Part shown: positions 49,148 through 59,969 of the stretch, piece after piece
Numbering within the stretch: the first letter of the stretch is position 1
Layout: the number at the start of each line of letters is the position of its first letter
Assembly: GCA_026027325.1 (NCBI GenBank)
Contig: JAMSLZ010000001.1
Location: 3,348,001-3,412,000, forward strand
Origin: Actinomucor elegans
Lineage: Eukaryota > Mucoromycota > Mucoromycetes > Mucorales > Mucoraceae
Direction: 5' to 3'
DNA length: 64,000 nucleotides
Notes under the pieces: model-generated
What the model was told of the DNA's origin: nothing
The model's database searches: none
What the model saw: the letters and a program-made list of their open reading frames with translations, nothing else
Program-made: the position numbers and the translations under genes

Positions 49148-50279
49148 TATGCAGACAAAGAGTAGGATAAAGATGAAGAGGAAGATGAAGATGATTAGGT
49201 AGAAACATTTGAATATTTCTGTGCCAATGTTTTTGTTTAGTGCTATCATATTAAGAATCTTATCTTCGTGTCATTTCTTTGCTGCATACAATGATATGTT
49301 TCCAAAATGTACTAAATAATCGGATTTCGTCAAAGTGACACTTTTCCACGGTGATTATACGTGTCTGCTGGGTTAAATGGTATACTTTCCTATATCTTTA
49401 ATCTTTGGCCTTATCATCTACTGAACGTCTGACATGTAAAGCAAAGATATCCTCATTAATCCCTATTTAAACTAGAAAACTCATGAGCAGGAATTTGATC
49501 CTTTCTCGATTACAATTCAAAGACCAACTAATAAATGAATGTCGAAAGATATGGCAATAGTCTCTTGCATATAGAATAAAAATACCTTTATACATAGCCT
49601 TAAGCTATTTTTTCTCGGAATCGAACTGTTTTTTGTATCTCTGCACTTCTCCATCTGCTCTGGTGTAATGCTGCATCTGGTAACTATTCCATGTTCTGAA
49701 TAAACCAGCTACCGCACTTACTCGTATTATGACTTGGCTTAAGTACTAAGGTTAAATTATATGTTAACGATTGGCTATAAAATAACTTGGATCTAGAGAT
49801 CTCAGTCAAATATCACATCCGGTAAATCAACCAAGTGTCGGAAGGGGCCGTTCTAACTGCGAGAGCTTCTTTTTAACTGTAGTCCAATTAATTTGTTCTA
49901 TTTAACGATATAGCAATCGTTTATACAATTACCCTTTTTTCTCGCAGAAGTTAGTTTCGTTATCCAATGAAAACGTTTGCATAGTCGTGTTGTTCTGTCT
50001 TTAATAAGTTAGCTTGTATTTGCAAGATAGATCGTTTCCCTACTACTGGAAACAATGAAACATACCATATAAGCAACTTCAAAGGCAATTGTTTACATTG
50101 ATGCTGCTTCTATCCACCATCATTCAGGTTTTAGCTTGCTTGATGTAGGTAGTGCAAAAGAGTTAGCGGGCAATGTATAATACGGTTACAAGCCACTACA
50201 CGTTATCATACCCCTCTCAGTATGTAACACTATTAGGCAGCATATTTTTTTAGCTCTTTGTCTTTTTTTTTGGATTATA
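49148..50279. other. Array 3' spacer, then intergenic
   Basis: 49148-49600 repeats the array spacer seen after copies 2 and 3 (AATAATCGGATTTCGTCAAA and the following ~250 bp), but no fifth gene follows. Dispersed-repeat copies lie at about 49665-49725 and 49790-49850 (CACATCCGG and CTGCATCTGG). The rest precedes the phosphatase gene. Confidence 0.55.
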
Positions 50280-51226
50280 ATGCAACGATTTCATCCAGAA
50301 GAACAAAATTCCTCATTGGGAATTAGTAAAGCACTTCAACAAGAAGTACGCGTGCTTGAAGCAAGTCAAAATGGCAGCCCAATGAATAGACCTTTGACTG
50401 ATGACATGTTTAAAAAAGTACCAACGAAAGAAGCCAACTTGTTAACTTGGACACGATTCTATATCTCTTTAAATTATAATAAGGCAAGCCCTATTTGATA
50501 AAGTGAATAGTCCATTTTTAATACTTTACTTAGCTAGCTGTGAACATGTTTGGGTTTTTAACAGGCTGGGATTGGTATAATAGGTAGAATGAAAAGACAA
50601 TGATGGACTGATAACTGATTTGTTTAATAGAGTGGATAATTACATCATTCTTGGCGCACTGCCTACACCATCTCAAATTAAAAAACTGCATCATCAAGAC
50701 AAAGTAGATACAGTAGTAAATCTGTGCAGTGAGTTTCCTGGTTATGAAAAACTATATCAAGAGTTGAATATTCGACAGATCAGACTGGAAACACCCGACT
50801 TTTCAATTCCCTCTATTGAACTAATACGTAAAGGAATAGACAAGATTATTTGTCGAAAACAAGAAAAACCAAAGAGTACAATCTATCTTCATTGCAAAGG
50901 TAAGTATATCATGTTAAGGATGTACAGGTAGCTCTTGTAATTGATGAAGTATATAAGCTGGTAGAGGCAGAAGTGCAGTGATTGCCTTATGTTACTTGTT
51001 AAGAACCTTTGATCTAAATCTAAATGAATGCCAAGATTTACTATTAAGCAAGCGAACACAGGTACAAGATAGATTATGTATATAGAACCGTTTTTATTTC
51101 TAAACATCGCTGTAGGTTGATAAAGACTTGTGTCAAAAGGATGAAATTAGACTATATTATAAAGATCTATTATCAGATATTGAGGCTGGAAAAGTGACAA
51201 GAGTGCCTTTTAAACGCGATTTATGA
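50280..51226 (+). CDS. PTPMT1: PTPMT1-like dual-specificity phosphatase
   Basis: Exons 50280-50483, 50534-50583, 50631-50899, 50958-51061 and 51116-51226 give 245 aa. The core is W-x-WYNRVDNYIILGALP, then VDTVVNLC, and the signature HCKAGRGRSA (Cys ~173, Arg ~179; C-x5-R) assembled across intron 3. PTPMT1 dephosphorylates phosphatidylglycerophosphate in mitochondria for cardiolipin synthesis. Yeast uses the unrelated Gep4, so this would be the animal/plant-type enzyme. Intron 1 (50484-50533) needs a GC donor (AAG|GCAAGC) to join the upstream exon, whose TWTRFYISLNYN matches the usual N-terminal FYP-x-LLYN region. Alternatively translation could start at the ATG at 50546. Confidence 0.82.
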
Positions 51227-51662
51227 TAATAAACCTGTCAAATAAGACTAGTAGTGATTTTTCCGGTTAAATCAGAAGGCCGATTCACAGGGTAATATCT
51301 GTGATCAGTTCGCGGTTTATTTATATGATTTGTGTCTCATTTCCAATAGGTCTAAATAGTGTCAAATCAACTGGCCAATACAGCCATAACGAAAGAATGC
51401 GCTTACCATGAAGGTTGCGCGTGTTGTAGGCATGACTGTATCATGAACAATGAATTTGAGTATGACGGATAGTACCTACCAGACACAATGAATACCGGAA
51501 GCGCTTGTACCTTAAAGTTACAATGAACCTTGATCATCGGGATATCAATGTTTGTACCTCTACAAGTCCTAATTAAATTTCCATAGCTCTATATATAAGC
51601 CTCACCTCCGTTAAGTCCATACCAAGCTTGTTCTTTTTATTCTTTTTCGCTTTTCTGAACCT
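51227..51662. promoter_or_regulatory. Promoter region of the GH5 gene
   Basis: No gene. TATATATAAG at about 51590-51599 lies some 65 bp before the ATG and is probably its TATA box, followed by a T/C-rich leader. Confidence 0.45.
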
Positions 51663-54129
51663 ATGCCAGACAATACGTTATCAAACTTAGACTCACCTAC
51701 AGTCTATTCAGAAACTGCTCAAGACTGGAACACACCCATTACTCATTCAGGTCAATGGTTTAAAGACAGTTACGGTAGATCGCTATTGATGAGAGGTATC
51801 AATGTCTGTGGATCTTCCAAATTGCCTACCAGCCCTTATCCAGGTTCTACTCATCTCTATGACGATACCTTATTTTGGGATCATCGTAATGTCAGCTTTG
51901 TTGGTCGACCTTTTCCTTTGGAAGAGGCCGAGGAACACTTTAGTCGACTTCAGGCTTGGGGCTTGACATTGATTCGATTATTAGTGCCCTGGGAAAGCAT
52001 TGAACATTCAGGCCCTGGGCTATATGATGAAGAGTATATTGATTATTTGCGAGAATTGATTCAATTGATGCCGAAATATGGCTTAAAGTGCGTGATTGAC
52101 CCTCATCAAGACACGGTAAAGAAGTGGTTGATAAACTAGAGTGATAAACAACTAATACGTTGTAGTGGTCAAGATTCTCAGGTGGATCTGGAGCGCCTGG
52201 ATGGACATTTGAAGCAGCAGGCATGAACATGAAGAATTTCAAAGAAACAGGCGCTGCTTATGTACATAATACCAACGCCGTACCTGGAGATCCACTTCCT
52301 ATGGTAAGATTAAAAATTCTTTACTTGCTTATCATTTGACCTGCTTCTTTGTTAGGTATGGCCTACCAATTATACAAAACTTGCTTCCTGTACCATGTTC
52401 ACTCTGTTCTTTGCTGGCGATACCTTTGCACCCAAAAGACAATATGAAGGGAAATCTATTCAGCAATTCTTGAATGATTGTTTTATCAATACTTACCAAC
52501 ACTTGGCACGTCGCCTGGTTGATTTAGATGCGGTCTTGGGATTTGAATTCATGAACGAACCTCATCCAGGCTACATTGGACTGGATCACTTGAATGATTT
52601 TGATCCCATTGTTAACCTTATCTTTGGTGATGCGCCTACTCCTTTGCAGAGCTTTGCTTTGGGTGACCGCATCCCTCAAAAAGTTGGTGTGTATATCAAA
52701 TCGTGGCCTTTCCCTACCAAGAAATCGCATGATCGTATCATTAACACAAGTCGTGTCTCTGCTTGGCTGACTGAATGTGTTTGGAAAGAACATGGTGTCT
52801 GGAAATCGGATGAGATCACAGGAGAGCCTGTACTTGTAGACTCTCATTACTTTTCAAAGCACCCTGTCACTGGCAAAAAGGTCTCGTTTTATGATGATTT
52901 CTATGTGCCACTTGTCAATCGATATGCCCAAGCAATCCAGAGTATAAAGCGAGACTGGTATTGTCTGGTTGAACCCTTGGCCAATGAGGTAAGTTTTAAC
53001 AAGCTTTAATAGAAGATAATATCTTAAGTTTGTGTAGAGAGCACCTGTTTACAAAGAAGAAGATCATCATCATAATATTGTCTTTTCACCTCATTGGTAT
53101 GACCTTAACTGTGTTTTTTACAAGAAATTCAACGGAAAAATAACACATGATGTCCAGTGTCTCCAGCGTGTAAGTTCTTGTTTGTTTGTAACATACATAT
53201 CTTTAACCTGTATGATAGGGTGGTAACGTGTTTAGTGCAACTTACTTTGGTAGAAATGGCGCAAAAAAGAACTACCGTGGACAGATTAGAAATATCAAAC
53301 AAGATGGCCTGAGAGATATGGGCCAGAAGCCTTGTATTCTTGGCGAAGTAGGCATTCCAATGGACTTGAATGACAAAATAGCCTTTAAAGATGACAACTA
53401 CTCAAACCATGTTCATTTCTTGGATGCTGTTATCTACGCTCTAGAAACTAATTTGATTAATTTCACGCAAGTATCTCTTATAAAAGATATTATATATTTC
53501 TGCATATACTAACGCATTGCAACAGGCTTTGGAACTATGACGTTTGTAATGATCACGAATTTGGAGATCACTGGAACGGCGAAAACTTTTCTATTTATTC
53601 GGTCAAAAAGGCCAAAGAAGACTACTTGGAACACGATGATGGTAATAGTAAACTATCCAAGAAACATTTGTATGATGGTGGAAGGGTATTAGAAGCGGTC
53701 TTGGTAAATTGTTATAATTTACAAAAAAAAAGCCCTTTTGACTAATCATCTCTATAGCGTCCTTACGCTTCCAAAATTGCTGGTACACCTACCGCATCCG
53801 AATTCAATCTAGATACGCTCAATTATACCTTTTCTTTTATACCATTTACATTGGCAGAGCTTAAGCACCAACAGAAAGAGGGTTACAATACACTGGATAG
53901 AAATGCCTGCGTTACTGAGATCTTTGTACCTTACTTTCACTTTGGAAATAAGCCTTTGAATATCCAGACCAATGTGGGTGAATGCGAGTATGATCAAGAG
54001 AAACAAACGCTCTATCATTACTATGAACGTAAAAGTGAATTACCTATCGACTCAATCACTATTTCGCTTGGTGTTTTGACTGACAATAACACAGCTGCAT
54101 CTAATGGATACTCATGCAACCTCATGTAG
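51663..54129 (+). CDS. GH5 family steryl-glucoside/glucosylceramide hydrolase (EGCrP/Egh1-like)
   Basis: Exons 51663-52115, 52166-52303, 52356-52988, 53038-53169, 53219-53466, 53526-53703 and 53758-54129 give 717 aa. The TIM-barrel start is LLMRGINVCGSSKLP, with CVIDPHQDTWSRFSGG. The acid/base Glu is in FEFMNEPH (~265) and the nucleophile Glu in LGEVGIPMD (~495). There is no signal peptide, in line with cytosolic EGCrP2/Egh1, which cleaves ergosteryl-beta-glucoside; glucosylceramide is the alternative substrate. Intron 5 (53467-53525) needs a GC donor (AC|GCAAGT) with a perfect TACTAAC branch site. The nearby GT would end the protein within a few codons, whereas GC restores NFTLWNY, the conserved sequence. 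Confidence 0.92.
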
Positions 54130-54228
54130 TTGAAACCCAGCGACATCATGTATAGTTCTCGTTTTTCACCTCCTGTTTAACCTTCTCTTTTGTATACACA
54201 CATATAATAATAAATATCCCATTAAACC

Positions 54229-55319
54229 ATGAGCAAGGTAAACCCCCAATTTGATTATATCATTCTATTGTTTTTTTCATCCATATTATGATAAAGGGTC
54301 CTTATGTTTCACCTTCTACTGGAGCACGAAAAGTTGGAGGTTTAGCCATTTCGACACGTTCACCTAATGTCAGTAATGTGTTTTCTCATGTCAGAACCGC
54401 GAATCGTTCAGCCCCTCTTCAACACCGTTTACGAAAATTCTCTTCTTCAGACGACTGGGACGATGAAAACTCCACTTATGTGCCCCACTATATATCTGAA
54501 TTCAAAAGATATGAACTCATGACAGAATTGTATGTACCGGTGACTTGGTTTATATGTAAATTAACCTTGTATATCATGTAGTATCAATTTGAAAAACTCA
54601 AACCATTGCCCGCTTGGTATCTATGTAATGCCTTCTTCTGAAAATCTTAACGGTAAGTCCTCTCAAAAAAAAAGACGCGTTTCCCTCACAAAAAAAAAAG
54701 AACTAACAGAAACAAGTCTGGTATGGCGTTATTTTCGTGCATCAGGGATATTACAGTTCAGGTGTATTCAAATTCAGGGTGGCAATTCCCGAAAGCTATC
54801 CAGAATATCCACCTGCAGTAACATTCATGAGTGATATGTTTCATCCTCTGGTCGATGGTGGAGGTAATCTGTCATTGACCCAACAATTCCCCACTTGGAG
54901 ACCATATGAAGACTATATACTCCATGTCTTGCATTACATCAAAAACATATTCAAAAAGAACATTCTGGATAGGCTGGTTGATAAGCACTGCTTTGATAAA
55001 GAAGCCTATCAACTGTAAGGGCAAGTTCGATCCATGAAACCATCTGATTAACCAATCCTTTCTTTGTTACAGTTATCGAACTGACCTTACTACTTTTATA
55101 AAGCTGGCCCAACAATGTGCTAAATTGTCTGTTAGTCACTCATATTTGTTCGACCATTTCCCAGACGATAACATGATATGTTTCTCTTTAATTAGTGATA
55201 CCAGATTTGGTAAGATAATCATGACGCCAACCGCGCACACATATATACAGTTGCTAATTCGCTACAGAGGAAGCACGATCACAATGGCTGTTGAGTGCTT
55301 CAAGCGAAACAAAGCATAG
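54229..55319 (+). CDS. AKTIP: AKTIP/FTS-like ubiquitin E2 variant
   Basis: Exons 54229-54237, 54297-54529, 54582-54652, 54717-55014 and 55073-55319 give about 285 aa. After a disordered start comes an inactive UBC fold with GIYVMPS, VWYGVIFVHQGYYSSGVFKF, IPESYPEYPPAVTF and FHPLVD. The catalytic Cys region of active E2s is replaced (FHPLVDGGGNLSL). AKTIP/FTS joins Hook and FHIP proteins to link early endosomes to dynein, and fungi keep this FHF complex. Uncertain points: the 9-nt first exon (a start at 54288 would give MIKGPYV), and the 3' end, where a 42-nt intron (GTAAGA...ACAG, 55208-55249) would end the protein at 55294 instead. Confidence 0.85.
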
Positions 55320-57947
55320 TTTATCAACGATAGATAATGATAGTAGTAACGAAGACCAAGAAGTTTCTAGCACCGTATCATTAGAGGTAGAATACTTGCA
55401 TGCATAATGTAAGGTTCCCAATCCTTATCAGAATTTTGTTAGGAATGTAACAAGACAACTGCCATCATTGATGTAGAAGAAGACCTTGCGAAATAAAGAA
55501 GCTCTATACCGTTTGTTTTCTATCTAGTTCCTTTTGTATTAGTGCGCTTTAATTTACAGTATGATATAGATACTAAAACTGTCGTAAAAACTCATTCTGA
55601 GCGGGAGATACCAATTAGATGCGACTTTTTGACCGAGATTTATTGAGCATTAGATTTAATGTATAAGGAAAGCCTGTATACTACAACTAATCCCTAAACT
55701 TAATGTAACCATCATGCTTCTGTCAAACAATAGATTTAATGGATAAAGTAGCTCAGTATGAATATGCACTAGTCATCGGCTGTGACATTGAGGTTAAATT
55801 GTTTGGGAAATGTAAAGTGGTTAAAAACAGTTGATTTTTTAATAACAAGCATATACCCTCTAGTTCAAATACTTAAGTCTTTTTTTTTTCTTGTAGAGCC
55901 TGTAGAATGCATTTCTAGGACAAAAAGAATTACTAAGCAAGTTGAACATAATTGAGAGTATATAATAATATTTATTAGTATTTTTTTTTTTTTGATATAC
56001 ACTCGCCAAGTTTTGAGAGCCTTTAAAAAAATTGACTTTTGTCAAAAACAACCATGTTCAATTGAAAAAGATGTCCACACAGTTTTTGTGTATTATCAAT
56101 TCCTTTGCCAATAAGAATGGGAGGCTATTTTTATGAGTCCTGAGCTATTATATCTTTAGCTCTACATCATTCGCAGATGCAAAAGGTTGTTAATCAAACG
56201 CTACACGACAGCGTGTTTTCTAAAGCTCAGAAACAACGGTAAAGGTTAAAAACATAGTTATATCGGGACGGCTTGATAGAATATCAAAAGAGGAGGATTC
56301 TAAGCAGTGAGTGCAAGGAGATCTTTCGGCGATGGTAATAACAATTACTGTTAACACTTTTCAATCACATATTTGCTGTCTTTTTGGCAAATCAACTGTC
56401 TAATCACATTTGCCATTATCTTCATGAAGAACCAATTATATACCCCCCCCCCTCTCTGGACTAGCTTTGAGCGGGCCTGATGAAATATAAAACGCCTCTG
56501 CTGCTTCCGAAGAGGGCAGTTTATGAATGTTTGTAGAATATCAGTATTCAGAGGCGGCCATGATTTAGAGATGGGCACTTTTCAAAGATAAGTATACCGT
56601 ATTTCCTCCTGTAACAGTGTATGTACTTATCGTTGTCTATTATGTGGTATAATATAGCTACATATTGTAATTTAAGGGCATCATATACTGCTATACTATC
56701 ATGCGTCATGCATTAAATGTTATATTGTTAATTAAACCAGCTAACCTCGTTACCGGATACCGATTGTTATATTAAAATGACATGAGAGTAGATAGGTTAT
56801 AAGGTAATGCAATAGTGTTATATGATACTTTTTTTCGTTATTAAAAGGTTTGATTAAAGGAAACGGGAGAAAAGCAGTTTGGTGCGAGGCAATAATACTT
56901 TATTAAAATGCATTTGCATTATATTTAGACGATATTTGTTTACTAGAAAGATCTCGCCAGGAAAACAATCAATTAATAAAGCTCATGCGCTGTACTTTTA
57001 CCTATATGCTGAGTTTTTTTTTTTTGAATTATTATGTACATTTCGATTATTCGGTTTTAGACTTAATATGTACAATGTTTTATATAGAAAAAAACATGAA
57101 AAAAATATATCCGTATACTTTTAGTTACAAAGATTGCTTCTCAACTATAAGCTATACCTTCAAAACGTATTCTATACTATGGAAAATATGTCCAAGTTTG
57201 AAACAGCGCTTCAAGGGGATCAACCTAGAGAAAATTGTTACAAGCCACAAATTTTTGTGACTGAAAAAAATTATACACTCGATTCCAATAGACAAGGTAT
57301 AAAAATTGCAGGCGCCCACGTCTTCTTGTTTTTCTTTTAGTCTATTATTTAATAAAAGGTAAAGTATTCATGAACCCTTTCAGAGGCGAGTAAGAAAGAA
57401 AGCTTGATAAAGCTACTGATGATACTTAAAAGACATTTGCACGTCAGTCTGACTGTAATGAAGATTAATTAGCTATACCCAAATTTCTGAAAACTTTATC
57501 AATCTTTCTTCTTTCTTTCCTTGACATCTATTTTGATGGAAAAGAAACTAATATATTATTTTATCGTTTAGATTGACTATTTCTGTTACCAGGTTGTAGT
57601 TGTACTCTTTTCTTAAATAAATAAAGCTATTATCTGCTACATAATATTTATCTATAAGATGTTGCCATTTGTTTGATTCCGTGTGTGTGTGTGTGTAATA
57701 ACTGAGATATCTGACACGCTCCTTTTTTTTTTGCCTTTATTTGATAGAAATAAAAAGAGCAGGCTGTGTCTACATATGTTTATGAGCGCGAAAAAGTTAC
57801 GATCCTTTTTCAGTATGACTATATAGAAACCCATTTGTCTTTATAACAAACTCCAGTACATATGTACAAGTTCGTTCTTCTTAAATTGTTGTACAGGTTC
57901 TTCTTTTCACTCTCTTACAATTTCAATTCTTTTTCGATGCGATTACA
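55320..57947. other. 2.6-kb intergenic region, no certain gene
   Basis: A reverse-oriented dispersed-repeat copy lies at about 55585-55670 (CTCATTCTGAGCGGGAGATA ... AGATGCGAC). A C8-9 run is at 56444-56453 and a (GT)n microsatellite at 57682-57697. The 57134-57340 frame has a protein-like part from about 57180 (ENMSKFETALQGDQPREN), but I found no convincing continuation. Confidence 0.45.
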
Positions 57948-59601
57948 ATGATGAACGCGGATTCTTTCACAAACTCACTCGAAACCGAGAATACGCGAAC
58001 GGACGGCAGTCGTAGAAGACGTAATCAAGTGGATATAGAGGATATAGAAATGAATTCACTCGACCACGAACGTTCTACTCTTTTATTAAACACCACGCTT
58101 CCGTCTTACCGACCAAGACAGCAGTATCATAATGGCTGGGTTTCTCTCTCTGCATTAGTTGATGAAAGAAGAAGTGATGGTCGATTGATGACGAATCTGG
58201 ATGAAGACGACGAAGAGCCTTCTACACCATTTGATCAAAGAAATGTAGCAGATAATATGACACACGGCTTGAAGCAACAACTGTATCTCCTATTGGAAGA
58301 TCCTGCAAGCAGTCGCGCTGCCTTTTGGACGAACGTAGTTGTTTCGGCTTTGATTGTCCTAAGTGCAATCATGACCACAGTGGAAACGATACCTGCGTTT
58401 CGATCTACTGAGAGCAATCGAGTCTGGTAAGCTCCAAGAAAAAAAAAAGCTCCTCAAATACTAGTTACTAACGCGGGAATAGGTTTAATTTAGAAACGAT
58501 GATGGTTGCGATATTCTCGATCGAGTATGTATTAAGAATGTTTGCGCACTCTGATTCGTTTGCCATGTTTAAGCAGTTTGTGATATGTAAGTACAGAATG
58601 TTTGTGTTGCAGGAAACCGAAAGAGTATTAACATAAGTTATATGTATATAGCTCCTTTGTCTATCATTGATTTTATATCTATTGTACCATTTTACATAGA
58701 GCTGGCTGCTCGTCGAGATACGGCAAGTATTAGATATGACAATTGCTTGGTTATTCTATTTACATTTTGTGTAGACCTATGAGTTTCGATTTACTATACT
58801 GAGACTATTCAGATTGTTGCGTTTGTTCAAGACGTACAAATATACCAATACGATTGTCATGACTATAGAAGTGATGGTGATCGCGTTCCGTCGCTCACGG
58901 GATGCACTCTATGCTCTCTTTTTCTTTTTGATTACTTGTGTTGTGCTTTTCTCGACTTTGCTTTACTTTGCTGAAAGAGGTGTTTGGGATGAAACACTCG
59001 AGACGTTTGTGGACCCTAATGGCAATCCAAGGTATTAAAAAAAGAAAAAAGGCCATTGATTTTTATATTGACCCTTCTATCAGTTCTTTTGACAGTATTC
59101 CAGCTGCATTCTTTTTTATTATTGTAACGATTACTACCACAGGCTATGGTGATATTGTGCCAGCAACCTTTATTGGGAAGTTGGTGACCTTCCCAGCTAT
59201 GGTATTTGGTGTTTTAGTAAGTGATTCCGGTCAATAGTTTATATTATAGTTTTTCTCATACCCTGTAGTTAATTGCATTGCCTTCTATTATCATGGGAAG
59301 ACATTTTACGATTGTCTGGGAAACGATGCGTAGACGTCAGTTTTACAGTCATTTAGGTGCCGATACTGCTGGGAATCGTGGTAATTAAAGTAGTTTTTTT
59401 GCGCACACAAGTTTGAAGGGTCTAAATAAGCTTAACTTTGTAGACTATCCATATCTGGGTCAACCCAGCACTAACAGAGAAGATCCGGTTAAAGAAGCGA
59501 TTATGACTGAATTAAAAGCTGTATTGGCATTGGCCCAGAAAAACCATCAAGATACTCAAATGATTTTAAGAGAATTACAATCCAGATACAATAGTGAATA
59601 A
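57948..59601 (+). CDS. Voltage-gated K+ channel (six-TM, Kv/Shaker-like)
   Basis: Exons 57948-58426, 58483-58586, 58652-58722, 58775-59031, 59084-59216, 59269-59380 and 59444-59601 give 437 aa. The cytosolic N-terminus (~125 residues, acidic) has no T1/BTB domain. S1 begins near FWTNVVVSALIVL. S2 is ETMMVAIFSIEYVLRMF and S3 SIIDFISIVPFYIEL. S4, TILRLFRLLRLFKTYK, has Arg/Lys at every third position. The pore helix IPAAFFFIIVTI precedes the filter TTTGYGD (~321-327), and S6 is VFGVLLIALPSIIMGRHF. The tail is short with a coiled-coil-like end. Intron 3 (58723-58774) needs a GC donor (ACG|GCAAGT), since GT at 58727 gives an immediate stop. Plasma-membrane K+ flux is inferred. It is convergent with the HAL-like kinase. 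Confidence 0.92.
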
Positions 59602-59969
59602 TAATAAAAGAGCTTAGCAGCAGCAGTTGATCTTACTATACATGGATTTAGAGTTATTCCATTACCGATTTGAGACAGTCGTGGGAAGTATGAATATGGT
59701 GTAATCTTTCGTTTGGTTTGCACATTTAGAAGGTCAATCCATTCTATACCTTCCAGCTGGGTTATTATCAGGCGTTTTAAATAGTCGTGTATCACATTAA
59801 AAGGTTAATGAGTTTATCCACGTAGAAAAAAGACCAATTTACTGAAGAGGGAAAAAAAAAAGAAAAAAAAAAGATACATAACAATCTAGTAAAAGCAATA
59901 ATATTACAAAAAAAGAGAAGGAAATATGATACAAAGTGAAGATAATACAAGTAGCGAATGATATATAGT
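59602..59969. other. Convergent 3' region between the K+ channel and the kinase
   Basis: 368 bp shared by two converging genes. It has an A-rich run on the + strand (59850-59872) and no coding signal. Candidate poly(A) signals (AATAATAAAAG just after the channel stop) are visible. Confidence 0.45.

Noticed and set aside
49610..49640. tRNA B-box-like word on the minus strand (AGTTCGATTCCG)
   Set aside because: No matching T-stem, acceptor stem or A box around it.
57134..57340. Possible small gene (ENMSKFETALQG...)
   Set aside because: The middle looks protein-like, but extension through GTATAA...TTTTAG leads only to a short unrecognised tail.
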